From: Microbacterium sp. No. 7
GTDB taxonomy: Bacteria; Actinomycetota; Actinomycetes; Actinomycetales; Microbacteriaceae
DNA length: 64,000 nt
Assembly (NCBI RefSeq): GCF_001314225.1
Contig: NZ_CP012697.1
Span: 1,612,001-1,676,000, forward strand
Reading direction: 5' to 3'
Shown here: positions 8,670 to 16,431 of the stretch, piece after piece
Numbering within the stretch: position 1 is the stretch's first letter
Layout of the letters: each line of letters opens with the position of its first letter
The notes under the pieces: generated by a model
The model's database searches: none
What the model saw: only the letters and a program-made list of their open reading frames with translations
What the model was told of the DNA's origin: nothing
Translations under genes and position numbers: made by a program

Positions 8670-9964
8670 ACGAGGAGCTGTTCGCCCGCGCGCAGGGCGT
8701 GATCCCGGGCGGCGTCGACTCGCCCGTGCGCGCCTACGGCTCGGTCGGCGGCACGCCGCGGTTCTTCGTCGAGGCGTCGGGCGCCTACGTGACGGATGCC
8801 GGCGGGCGCCGCTACGTCGACCTCGTCGCCGGATGGGGACCGGCGCTGCTCGGCCACGCGCATCCCGAGGTGATCGACGCCGTGGTCACGGCGGCGCGGC
8901 GGGGCCTGTCGTTCGGCGCCCCCAACCCGAGCGAGACGGAGCTGGCGGAGCTCATCCGCGAGCGCGCCCCGTTCGCCGAGCGCGTGCGGCTCGTCTCGAC
9001 GGGCACGGAGGCGACGATGACCGCGATCCGCCTCGCGCGCGGCGCGACGGGCCGCGACCTCGTGGTGAAGTTCGCCGGTCACTACCACGGCCACTCCGAC
9101 GGCCTGCTGGCCGAGGCCGGCTCGGGCGTCGCCACGCTCGCGCTGCCGGGCTCGGCGGGGGTGCCCGCGGCGATCGCCGCGCAGACGCTGGTGCTGCCCT
9201 ACAACGACCTGTCCGCGCTCGAGGAGGCCTTCGCGTCGCACCCCGGGCGCATCGCGGCCGTCATCACCGAGGCGGCCGCCGCGAACATGGGCGTCGTGCC
9301 GCCCGTCGCGGGCTTCACGGCGTCGCTCGCGGCGATGTGCCGTCGCGACGGCGCGCTGCTCATCAGCGACGAGGTGCTCACCGGCTTCCGGGCGGGGCCC
9401 AGCGGATACTGGGGCGTGCTGCGCGATGCCGGCGAGCGCACGCTGCCCGACCTCGTGACGTTCGGCAAGGTCGTGGGCGGCGGGATGCCGGTGGCCGCGG
9501 TGGGCGGGCGCGCCGACGTCATGGGCCTGCTGGCTCCGGCCGGTCCCGTGTACCAGGCGGGCACCCTGTCGGGCAATCCCGTGGCGGTCGCGGCGGGCCT
9601 GGCGACGCTGCGCCTGGCCGACACGGCCGTGTACGAGAGGCTGCGCGAGGCGTCGCGCGTGCTGGCGGACGCCGTGCACGCCGCGCTCAACGCGGCCGGG
9701 ATGCCGCACGTCGTGCAGCGCGCCGGCACGCTGTTCAGCGTGTTCTGGGGCGAGCGCGTCGCGCACGGCGTGGCCGACTACGCCGCGGCGACGCGGCAGG
9801 ACACCGCGGCATACGTCCGGTTCTTCCACGCGATGCTCGACGCGGGCGTGTCGCTGCCGCCGTCGGCGTTCGAGGCGTGGTTCGTCACCGCCGCGCACGA
9901 CAACGAGGCGCTCGCGCGCGTGATCGACGCGCTCCCCGCCGCCGCCCGCGCCGCCGCCGGATAA
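8666..9964 (+). CDS. hemL: Glutamate-1-semialdehyde 2,1-aminomutase
   Basis: PLP enzyme that turns the HemA product into 5-aminolevulinate, the substrate of HemB. The 432-residue protein starts with the family signature [18 protein letters not shown], has [28 protein letters not shown], and the PLP lysine in [11 protein letters not shown] (Lys268). ATG overlaps the hemB stop (ATGA). It is the last gene of the operon and is followed by tandem repeats and strong hairpins. Confidence 0.95.
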   Translation: MNEELFARAQGVIPGGVDSPVRAYGSVGGTPRFFVEASGAYVTDAGGRRYVDLVAGWGPALLGHAHPEVIDAVVTAARRGLSFGAPNPSETELAELIRERAPFAERVRLVSTGTEATMTAIRLARGATGRDLVVKFAGHYHGHSDGLLAEAGSGVATLALPGSAGVPAAIAAQTLVLPYNDLSALEEAFASHPGRIAAVITEAAAANMGVVPPVAGFTASLAAMCRRDGALLISDEVLTGFRAGPSGYWGVLRDAGERTLPDLVTFGKVVGGGMPVAAVGGRADVMGLLAPAGPVYQAGTLSGNPVAVAAGLATLRLADTAVYERLREASRVLADAVHAALNAAGMPHVVQRAGTLFSVFWGERVAHGVADYAAATRQDTAAYVRFFHAMLDAGVSLPPSAFEAWFVTAAHDNEALARVIDALPAAARAAAG

Positions 9965-9978
9965 CCGGCCGCACCCGG

Positions 9979-10050
9979 CACAGGAGAAATCACCGGGACA
10001 GGTGCAATCACCGGCGCGGGACAGATCACCAGCGCAGGAGAAATCACCGG
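9979..10050. repeat. 18-bp tandem repeat, four copies
   Basis: Four consecutive 18-bp units start at 9979, 9997, 10015 and 10033. Consensus is roughly CRCAGGAGAAATCACCGG; the first and fourth copies differ only at two positions, the third is the most diverged. The block begins 14 nt after the hemL stop and its last copy forms the left arm of the hairpin described next. Confidence 0.85.
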
Positions 10051-10097
10051 GACAGGACGATGTGCCACGGATCGTCCTGCCCCGGTGATTTCTCCTG
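10035..10097. terminator. 27-bp hairpin between convergent hemL and membrane-protein gene
   Basis: Arms 10035-10061 and 10071-10097 are complementary over 27 bp with a single mismatch, with a 9-nt loop (GTGCCACGG). It lies between two converging genes and can fold in either transcript, so it probably ends both. There is no U-tract, as usual in such GC-rich genomes. The arm copies the 18-bp repeat unit in inverted orientation. Confidence 0.7.
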
Positions 10098-10121
10098 TAC
10101 CCGTGATGCGCATGGGCACTG

Positions 10122-10142
10122 ACCCCGCGGACACCGCGGGGT
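10122..10142. terminator. Short GC hairpin
   Basis: ACCCCGCGG (10122-10130) pairs perfectly with CCGCGGGGT (10134-10142) around a 3-nt loop ACA. It lies 39 nt beyond the stop of the minus-strand gene ending at 10182 and could be its terminator or add to the large hairpin beside it. Confidence 0.5.
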
Positions 10143-10181
10143 CAGGAGGCCTGCGGGTCAGGAAGCCAGGGGGCCAGGGCC

Positions 10182-11030
10182 TCAGGGGGTCTCGGCGGGG
10201 TCGGGCTCGTCGCCGGCCGGCTCGGTGTCGTCGGCCGGAGTGTCGTCGGCCGGGGCGTCGGACGGCTCGACGAACGTGAAGCCGCACTCGTTGGACTCCT
10301 GCTTGATGGTCTGCTGGGCCGGCATCCGCTTGCCCTCCGCGTAGGCCTGGGCGACCGTGCCGGTGCGGATCTCGTTGGCCTCCGACTCCAGGTTCACGTA
10401 GCGGGCCTCCTCGCACAGGTGGAACACCTTGCCGGCCGGGGTCCAGTACACCTGGTCCTGTCCCGTGATGGCGATGATCTGCTGCGTCTCGCTCGCGTAC
10501 TGCTCCTGCGACACCGGCGCCCAGTCGGCGCTCTGCCAGAACACGAGACCCGCGACGACCACGCCGATGACGCCCGCGACGGCCTTCTGCGTGCCGTTGA
10601 GGTTCTTGCTCAGCAGCACGACGATGATGAGCGGCAGGAACGCGATGACGGTGATGATCGCGCCCAGCTGGTTCTGCACGAAGAAGCGGAACCTGTCCTT
10701 CTCGGATGCCGGGTCGAGGCGGTTCGCCTTCTTCCACAGCCACGAGCCGCCCAGCGCGAGCGCGCCGATCACGACGAACGCGACGATCAGCCAGATCGTG
10801 TGCGCGGTCGTGAACGGCACCTGCCGCAGCAGCCAGAACAGGGCGAACAGCTCGGCGGCGATCGCGACCGCCCACAGGCCCGCCGCGATCCACCGGAAGG
10901 TGACGGCCTTCTTCTTCGCCTCGGGCGTCGGCGTCCACGCCGGCCCCTCCGATTCCGGCGCCTTCGCCGGTGCGGCGGTCGAGGCCTTCACGACCTTCTT
11001 CGATCGTGCGGTCTGGCTCTCCTCGGTCAT
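10182..11030 (-). CDS. Actinobacterial membrane protein of unknown function
   Basis: 282 residues. A charged Lys/Ala/Pro-rich N-terminus (about 45 residues, cytoplasmic by the positive-inside rule) is followed by four hydrophobic helices: about residues 47-69, 78-98, 122-142 and 147-165. A soluble tail of about 115 residues follows; it has two cysteines (HLCEEARYVNLESEANEI and ESNECGFTFVEP) and ends in an acidic Pro/Asp/Thr repeat (PADDTPADDTEPAGDE). The tail pattern with a tyrosine/tryptophan-rich VYWTPAGKVFHLC looks like an extracytoplasmic domain. I know of no assigned role. ATG preceded by GGGGAG. Confidence 0.8.
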   Translation of the reverse strand: MTEESQTARSKKVVKASTAAPAKAPESEGPAWTPTPEAKKKAVTFRWIAAGLWAVAIAAELFALFWLLRQVPFTTAHTIWLIVAFVVIGALALGGSWLWKKANRLDPASEKDRFRFFVQNQLGAIITVIAFLPLIIVVLLSKNLNGTQKAVAGVIGVVVAGLVFWQSADWAPVSQEQYASETQQIIAITGQDQVYWTPAGKVFHLCEEARYVNLESEANEIRTGTVAQAYAEGKRMPAQQTIKQESNECGFTFVEPSDAPADDTPADDTEPAGDEPDPAETP

Positions 11031-11180
11031 GCGACGCTCCCCTTCGTGTCAAGTACCGGTGCCGCGATCATCGTAGCGGTCGGGCGTGGCCGGGTCGGTG
11101 CTCGTCGCCTCCGCCGGGGGAAGCGCGCACGGCCGTCGTATTTCACGGCGCGGCCCGGTCGTTCGCGGCATCGCGCAGGG

Positions 11181-11186
11181 TAGCGT
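11181..11186 (+). promoter_or_regulatory. -10 element TAGCGT for the exported LGFP/SGNH gene
   Basis: TAGCGT ends 10 nt before the GTG at 11197, the spacing seen before other leaderless genes in this window. It rules out the GTG at 11188, which would lie upstream of any transcript start. Confidence 0.5.
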
Positions 11187-11196
11187 CGTGAGCACT

Positions 11197-12858
11197 GTGA
11201 AGCGACGGACCGGATCGATCGCGGCGGCACTCGTCTCCGCGCTCCTCGTCGTAGGCCTGCTGCCGGCCGGCGTGGACGCCGCGGCCGCGATCCCGGCGTC
11301 GGCTCCCGCGGTGCAGCGCGTCGCGCGCGCCGCGGCGCTGCCCCTGTCGAGCCCGATCGATCAGCTCTGGCTCCGCAACCAGCCGCAGTTCGGGGCGCCG
11401 CTGGCGCGGGGACTGTGCTTCGCGAACGGCGCGTGCGCGCGCCGGTTCCAGGACGGCGTGATCACCTGGGCCCCGGCCATCGGCGTTGGCATCGTGCCGG
11501 AGGGGGCCGTCCATCGGCAGTACGAGGCGATGGGCGGCGCGGGAGGCGTGCTCGGGCCCGCCGTCGACCGGCGCCTGCGAGAGCTCCCGGACGGCGGCGC
11601 ATGGCAGCGGTTCGCGGGCGGCGGCGTGTTCCAGCGGCCGGACGCGACCGAGGCGCACGCGGTGCTCGGCGACGTCTGGGCGGCATGGAGCCAGGCGGGC
11701 CGCGAGCACGGCGCGCTCGGCTACCCCCTCAAGAACGAGTACACGATCGCCGGCGGCACCGCCCAGGACTTCGAGCGGGGCAGGATCCTCTGGTCGCCGG
11801 CGACGGGAGCGCACGCCCTCGTCGGCGGGATGCTGTCGTCGTGGAGCGATCGCGGCGGCGAACGGTCGTGGCTGGGATTCCCCGTCGGCGAGGAGCACGA
11901 GGTGCCGGGAGGCGTCAGCCAGGTGTTCCAGGGCGGCGAGCTGTACTGGCATCTCGCGACGCAGCAGGTGGTCGGCGTCGCCGCCGGGGGGATCCGCGAC
12001 CGCTACCACGAGTACGCGGGCCAGTACGGCCCGCTGGGCCTCCCCACGGGCGAGAAGACCGCGTACGCGGACGGCTTCCTGCAGCGGTTCGAGGGCGGCG
12101 CGATCGTGTGGGGCCCCCGCACCGGCGCGGCGACGATCACCCACCGCGCCCTCGACGCGTGGCTGCAGGACCCGGCGGGGTACGGCTGGCCCACGCAGGA
12201 CTCCGTGGCCGACCCCGCGCGCGGGTCGATCGACACGTTCGAGAACCGCCAGGTCATCACCTTCGACGACCGCCTCTGGTCGGCCGAGCCCGTCGACGAG
12301 GGCACCGCGATCCTCATCTGCGACTCGCAGTGCCAGCTGGACAGCTGGGTCGAGCAGGGCGTGCGCGCGGCCGGATACCCGCACGTCGTCGAACGCGCCT
12401 TCGGGGGCGGCGGATACGGCGCGTCGTCCTCCGCGCTCGGATCGTCCGTGCCCCAGGCGCTGCGGACCGACGGCTTCCTCCTTCCGCAGGGCTCGCCCGG
12501 CCTCGTGGTCGTGACCCTCGGCGGCAACGACGCGAGCCAGGGGATCTCCGACGGCGTGATCGGCGACGAGGAGCGTGCGCTCGTCGAGATGCTCCGCGCG
12601 CGGTATCCCGACGCGGAGCTCGTCGTGAACGGCGTGATGAGCCGATCGAGCGCGGACCATCAGCGGCGCCGGGCCGTGGACGCCCTCGTCGTCCGCACCG
12701 CGCAGGAGCTGGGCGTGCACGCGATCTCCGTCGCGGGGTGGGCGTCGGCCCACGGCGCCGCCTATCTCGACGGCGTGCACCTGTCGCAGGCGGGACATGA
12801 CACGATCGGGGCCGCCTACGCCGAGGCGCTGAGGGCGGCGCTGGGAAATATAGGCTGA
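11197..12858 (+). CDS. Exported protein with LGFP repeats and a C-terminal SGNH hydrolase domain
   Basis: 553 residues. A signal peptide (KRR then a hydrophobic stretch ending near ADAAAAIPASA) is followed by about four to five LGFP repeats, for example GALGYPLKNEY, SWLGFPVGEEHEVPGG and GPLGLPTGEKTAYADG, each followed by QxF..G.IxW. LGFP repeats bind cell-wall material in actinobacteria. Residues from about 370 form an SGNH/GDSL hydrolase: ILICDSQCQLDSW (candidate nucleophile Ser), VVVTLGGNDAS, and DGVHLSQAGHDTIG with the Asp-His pair. The protein is probably a wall-bound esterase or deacylase; the substrate is unknown. The GTG start at 11197 was chosen from the -10 position; an earlier GTG at 11188 would add three residues. 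Confidence 0.82.
   Translation: MKRRTGSIAAALVSALLVVGLLPAGVDAAAAIPASAPAVQRVARAAALPLSSPIDQLWLRNQPQFGAPLARGLCFANGACARRFQDGVITWAPAIGVGIVPEGAVHRQYEAMGGAGGVLGPAVDRRLRELPDGGAWQRFAGGGVFQRPDATEAHAVLGDVWAAWSQAGREHGALGYPLKNEYTIAGGTAQDFERGRILWSPATGAHALVGGMLSSWSDRGGERSWLGFPVGEEHEVPGGVSQVFQGGELYWHLATQQVVGVAAGGIRDRYHEYAGQYGPLGLPTGEKTAYADGFLQRFEGGAIVWGPRTGAATITHRALDAWLQDPAGYGWPTQDSVADPARGSIDTFENRQVITFDDRLWSAEPVDEGTAILICDSQCQLDSWVEQGVRAAGYPHVVERAFGGGGYGASSSALGSSVPQALRTDGFLLPQGSPGLVVVTLGGNDASQGISDGVIGDEERALVEMLRARYPDAELVVNGVMSRSSADHQRRRAVDALVVRTAQELGVHAISVAGWASAHGAAYLDGVHLSQAGHDTIGAAYAEALRAALGNIG
12851..12856 (+). promoter_or_regulatory. -10 element TAGGCT, leaderless rsmA
   Basis: TAGGCT ends 7 nt before the rsmA ATG, with no Shine-Dalgarno between; it overlaps the final codons and stop of the upstream gene. 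Confidence 0.55.
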
Positions 12859-12863
12859 AGCCC

Positions 12864-13706
12864 ATGCCCGTGACCCTGCTCGGCGCCGCCGAGATCCGCG
12901 CGCTCGCCGCCGAGCTCGACGTGACGCCGACCAAGAGGCTCGGCCAGAACTTCGTCGTCGACGCCAACACGGTGCGCAAGATCGTGCACGTCGGCCGCGT
13001 CACGGCATCCGATCGCGTCGTCGAGGTCGGCCCGGGCCTCGGCTCGCTGACCCTCGCGATCCTCGAGACCGGCGCCGCCGTGACCGCGGTCGAGATCGAC
13101 CATCGGCTCGCGGCCCGGCTCGCGGCGACGGCCGAGGCGCACGGCGTGCCCGCCGGGGCGCTGACCGTCGTCGACGCCGACGCCCTCGGCGTCACGCGGC
13201 TCCCGGGCGACCCCAACGTGCTCGTCGCCAACCTTCCCTACAACGTGAGCGTCCCCGTGCTGCTGCACTTCATGCAGACCTTCCCCGGCCTCGAGCGCGG
13301 CGTCGTCATGGTGCAGGCCGAGGTGGGGGAGCGCCTCGCGGCGCCGCCCGGCTCCAAGGTCTACGGCGCGCCGAGCGTCAAGGCCGCGTGGTACGGCCCC
13401 TGGCGCCTCGCCGGCACCGTCTCGCGGCAGGTGTTCTGGCCCGTGCCCAACGTGGACAGCGTGCTCGTCGCCTTCGAGCGGGATGCCGAGCCGCGAGGCT
13501 CCGACGAGGAGCGGCGCCGCGTGTTCGAGATCGTGGACGCCGCGTTCCAGCAGCGCCGCAAGATGCTCCGCCAGGCGCTGTCGGGCGTGCTCGGCGGGTC
13601 GGCGGCATCCGCGTCGGCGATCCTCGAGCGGGCCGGCGTCGACCCCACCGCTCGTGGCGAGAACCTGTCGGTCGACGACTATCACCGCATCGCGCTCGCG
13701 CCCTGA
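12864..13706 (+). CDS. rsmA: 16S rRNA dimethyladenosine transferase
   Basis: Dimethylates the two adjacent adenosines in the 3'-terminal helix of 16S rRNA (KsgA). The 280-residue protein has KRLGQNFVVDANTVRKIV, the SAM-binding VVEVGPGLGSLTLAILETG, a VEID motif, the catalytic NLPYNVSVPVL (motif IV NLPY) and the C-terminal helical PVPNVDSVLVAF segment. Leaderless start inferred from TAGGCT. In related genomes ispE normally follows directly; here an aldo/keto reductase lies between. Confidence 0.95.
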   Translation: MPVTLLGAAEIRALAAELDVTPTKRLGQNFVVDANTVRKIVHVGRVTASDRVVEVGPGLGSLTLAILETGAAVTAVEIDHRLAARLAATAEAHGVPAGALTVVDADALGVTRLPGDPNVLVANLPYNVSVPVLLHFMQTFPGLERGVVMVQAEVGERLAAPPGSKVYGAPSVKAAWYGPWRLAGTVSRQVFWPVPNVDSVLVAFERDAEPRGSDEERRRVFEIVDAAFQQRRKMLRQALSGVLGGSAASASAILERAGVDPTARGENLSVDDYHRIALAP

Positions 13707-13720
13707 GGCCGCCGCCCGAC

Positions 13721-13726
13721 TAGCCT
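13721..13726 (+). promoter_or_regulatory. -10 element TAGCCT, leaderless aldo/keto reductase
   Basis: TAGCCT ends 6 nt before the ATG at 13733; no ribosome-binding site fits in the gap, so the transcript probably starts at or next to the start codon. Confidence 0.6.
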
Positions 13727-13732
13727 GAACGC

Positions 13733-14806
13733 ATGAGCCCCAACGAGCCGCGCTTTCCCCCCGCGCGCGGCGGAGACCTGCACCGCCCGTACACCGCCGC
13801 CGAAGACCGCTACACCGTCGCCGACTACCGCCAGGTGGGCACGAGCGGCCTGTACCTGCCGCCGATCTCGCTCGGCCTGTGGTGGAACTTCGGCGACAAC
13901 ATCCCGTTCGACGACCAGCGTGCGCTGCTGCGGCACGCGTTCGACCGGGGCATCACGCACTTCGACCTCGCCAACAACTACGGGCCGCCGTACGGCTCGG
14001 CCGAGACGAACTTCGGCCGCATGATGCGCGAGGACTTCGCCCCCTACCGCGACGAGCTCATCATCTCGTCGAAGGCCGGCTGGGACATGTGGCCCGGACC
14101 CTACGGCCAGCAGAGCGCGCGCAAGTACCTCCTCGCGAGCGCCGACCAGTCGCTGACGCGGATGGGCCTCGACTACGTCGACGTCTTCTACTCGCATCGC
14201 TTCGACGCCGTCACGCCGCTCGAGGAGACGGTCGGCGCGCTCGACACGCTCGTGCGGCAGGGCAAGGCGCTCTACGTCGGCATCTCGTCGTACAGCGCCG
14301 AGCGCACCGCCGAGGCCGCGGCGATCGCCCGCAGCCTGGGCACGCCGCTGGTGATCCACCAGCCCGCGTACTCGATCCTCAACCGCTGGATCGAGGACGG
14401 GCTCACAGGCGTGCTGGCGCAGGAGGGGATGGGGGCGATCGCCTTCACGCCGCTCGCGCAGGGACTGCTGACCTCGAAGTACCTTGGCGACGGCACGGCC
14501 GTGCGCGCGCAGCAGCGCGGCTCGCTGCGCGGCGACCGGCTGAGCGAGCACGGGCTCGCGACCCTCCGCGGTCTCGACGTGATCGCGCGCGAGCGCGGGC
14601 AGTCGCTCGCGCAGCTCGCGCTCCAGTGGGTGCTGCGCGAGCCGGTCGTGACGTCGGCGCTCATCGGCGCCTCCCGCCCGGAGCAGCTCGACGAGAACCT
14701 CGCGGCGCTCGACGGCCCCGCGTTCACGATCGAGGAGCTCGAGCGCATCGACGCCCTCTCCGACGGGCTCGACGTGGACCTCTGGGCCACGTCGGCTCAG
14801 GCATGA
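13733..14806 (+). CDS. Aldo/keto reductase, L-glyceraldehyde-3-phosphate reductase (YghZ) type
   Basis: 357-residue TIM-barrel NADPH oxidoreductase. The catalytic tetrad is visible: Asp in THFDLANNYG, Tyr in NNYGPPYGSAE, Lys in IISSKAGWDMWPGPYG and His in YSHRFD. The GWDMWPGPYG stretch and overall length match the YghZ/GpR and Kv-beta branch rather than short AKRs. The natural substrate is not known from sequence; YghZ detoxifies methylglyoxal and L-glyceraldehyde-3-phosphate. Its stop overlaps the ispE ATG, so the two are translationally coupled, which may link triose-phosphate detoxification to the isoprenoid step. Confidence 0.88.
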   Translation: MSPNEPRFPPARGGDLHRPYTAAEDRYTVADYRQVGTSGLYLPPISLGLWWNFGDNIPFDDQRALLRHAFDRGITHFDLANNYGPPYGSAETNFGRMMREDFAPYRDELIISSKAGWDMWPGPYGQQSARKYLLASADQSLTRMGLDYVDVFYSHRFDAVTPLEETVGALDTLVRQGKALYVGISSYSAERTAEAAAIARSLGTPLVIHQPAYSILNRWIEDGLTGVLAQEGMGAIAFTPLAQGLLTSKYLGDGTAVRAQQRGSLRGDRLSEHGLATLRGLDVIARERGQSLAQLALQWVLREPVVTSALIGASRPEQLDENLAALDGPAFTIEELERIDALSDGLDVDLWATSAQA

Positions 14807-15741
14807 GCCTCGCGCGCGCGTTCGCCGATCGCGTGCACGCACGCGCCCCGGGCAAGATCAACGTCTCGCTCGACGTGGGGCCGCGGAAGGACGACGGGTA
14901 CCACGACCTCGTCTCGGTCTTCCTGGCCGTCTCGCTGTACGAGGACGTCGTCGTGAGCCACTCCGACGGGTTCAGCGCACGCATCACGGGCGACATCGAC
15001 GTGGCCGGCGTGCCCGTCGACGAGACGAACCTCGCGGTGCGGGCCGCCCGGCTCGTGGTCGAGGAGGCCGGCTGGAACGGCGGGGTGCACCTCGACATCC
15101 ACAAGCGCGTCCCGGTCGCGGGCGGCATGGGCGGGGGGTCGGCGGATGCCGCGGCCGCCCTCGTCGCGGTCGACGACCTGCTGCACGCGGGTCTCGGCGC
15201 TCCGCGGCTGCACCGGCTGGCGGCGCGTCTGGGCGCCGACGTGCCCTTCGCGCTGCACGGCGGCGCCGCCGTGGGCGTGGGGCGCGGCGACGAGCTCACG
15301 CCGGCCCTCACGGGCGGCCGCTTCGACTGGGCCCTGGTCTCCCACCCCCAGGGACTGTCGACGCCGGCCGTGTATCGCGAGTTCGACCGCCTGCGCGAGG
15401 GCGACGATGCCGCCGCGTGCGGCTCGACGGCGGCGGGCGACACCGCCGTGCTGCAGGCGCTGCGCGCGGGCGACCCGCGCGCCCTGGCGGCCGCGGTGTT
15501 CAACGGCCTGCAGCCCGCGGCGCTCAGCCTGCGGCCCGATCTGGGCGCCGTGCTCGTGGACGGCGTGGAGCGCGGGGCCCTCGCGGGCATCGTCTCGGGA
15601 TCGGGGCCGACGCTCGCCTTCCTCGCCGGCGGCGAGAGCGACGCCCGGGCGCTCGCCGCGAGCCTGGTCACCGCGGGTCACGACGCGCGGCACGTGCACG
15701 GGCCGGTGCACGGCGCGCACATCGTCAGCCGCGCCGGATGA
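14803..15741 (+). CDS. ispE: 4-diphosphocytidyl-2-C-methyl-D-erythritol kinase
   Basis: GHMP kinase of the MEP isoprenoid pathway; phosphorylates the 2-hydroxyl of CDP-ME. The 312-residue protein begins VHARAPGKINVSLDVG, with KKDDGYHDL-type motif (PRKDDGYHDLVSVF), ATP loop PVAGGMGGGSADAAAALV, GADVPFALHGGAAVGVGRG and the C-terminal SGSGPTLAFL motif 3. ATG overlaps the upstream stop. A strong hairpin follows 20 nt after the stop. Confidence 0.95.
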   Translation: MSLARAFADRVHARAPGKINVSLDVGPRKDDGYHDLVSVFLAVSLYEDVVVSHSDGFSARITGDIDVAGVPVDETNLAVRAARLVVEEAGWNGGVHLDIHKRVPVAGGMGGGSADAAAALVAVDDLLHAGLGAPRLHRLAARLGADVPFALHGGAAVGVGRGDELTPALTGGRFDWALVSHPQGLSTPAVYREFDRLREGDDAAACGSTAAGDTAVLQALRAGDPRALAAAVFNGLQPAALSLRPDLGAVLVDGVERGALAGIVSGSGPTLAFLAGGESDARALAASLVTAGHDARHVHGPVHGAHIVSRAG

Positions 15742-15761
15742 CGATGTGACGCCCGTCTCCG

Positions 15762-15802
15762 GACGGTGGGGCACCCGGCCGTGGGCCGGATGCCCCACCG
15801 TC
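15762..15802. terminator. 19-bp bidirectional hairpin between ispE and NTF2-like gene
   Basis: Arms 15762-15780 and 15784-15802 are complementary over 19 bp with one mismatch and a GTG loop. It lies between converging genes and can serve both strands. Confidence 0.8.
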
Positions 15803-15822
15803 TCGGAACCGGGCGGTGCGGG

Positions 15823-16239
15823 TCAGAGGAAGAACGTCGCCGACTCGAAGAGGATCTCGTTGTCGCGCACGTGATAGGTCTCGGTGCCGTGGCGGCCGTC
15901 GCCGAGGTCGACGATGAGGTGGCCGTACTCGCCCTTCGTGATGAGCAGCCGCAGGGCGGGCGGCGTGCCGTCGCTCGAGGCCAGCGCCGCCTCGAAGCTG
16001 TCGATGTTGTCGCGCACCCAGTCGGCCACGCCCTGGCGGCCGATGACGAGTCCGTCGGCGAGGGTCGTGGACACGACGGTGTTCTCGGCGTAGTCGGCGG
16101 CGATGGTGTCGGGGTCGCGGGTGGTCATCGCCTGCATGTGGCGCTGCATGACCGCGAGCGTGGCGGCCGAGACCGGGTCGAGCTCGTCGGCGCTCATGTC
16201 GACGTCATCGGTGTTCACGGTGAGGTTGTCCGTGCTCAT
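15823..16239 (-). CDS. NTF2-like/SnoaL-type small protein
   Basis: 138 residues. After about 20 polar N-terminal residues it shows the NTF2/SnoaL fold pattern: a long helix (SAATLAVMQRHMQAMTTRD), DTIAADYAENTVVSTTL, GRQGVADWVRDNI and beta strands ending HVRDNEILFESATFF. Such proteins are ligand-binding proteins or small isomerases/hydrolases; nothing shows which. ATG preceded by AAAGGAG. The 190 nt between it and the divergent acetyltransferase are A+T-rich for this genome, suggesting promoters there. Confidence 0.75.
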   Translation of the reverse strand: MSTDNLTVNTDDVDMSADELDPVSAATLAVMQRHMQAMTTRDPDTIAADYAENTVVSTTLADGLVIGRQGVADWVRDNIDSFEAALASSDGTPPALRLLITKGEYGHLIVDLGDGRHGTETYHVRDNEILFESATFFL

Positions 16240-16417
16240 GTCATCTCCTTTGATGATCCTGCGGTTGGGGTCGCCCGCGGTCGCCGGTGGCGTCCGCCGT
16301 GGCGGGTCGTGGAACTCGACGATGAGTCCTGCATTCTATTGTTCACAGAACTGCAAACTTTTACCAGTCATTCGGGATTTGATTTTCCTGAGACCGCCCC
16401 ATGTCGGACACCCCGCG

Positions 16418-16423
16418 TAGCCT
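16418..16423 (+). promoter_or_regulatory. -10 element TAGCCT, leaderless Eis-like gene
   Basis: TAGCCT ends 8 nt before the ATG at 16432 in a region otherwise richer in A+T (16320-16390). Confidence 0.55.
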
Positions 16424-16431
16424 GGGACGCG

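Noticed and set aside
294..9898. Long open frames antisense to the heme genes and elsewhere, some over 500 codons
   Set aside because: They run opposite to clear enzymes, are made of Arg/Ala/Gly/Asp/His-rich text with no motif, and arise because stop codons are rare in very GC-rich DNA.
11086..11190. Earlier starts for the exported LGFP/SGNH protein
   Set aside because: They would put an Arg-rich stretch before the signal peptide and lie upstream of, or within 2 nt of, the inferred -10.
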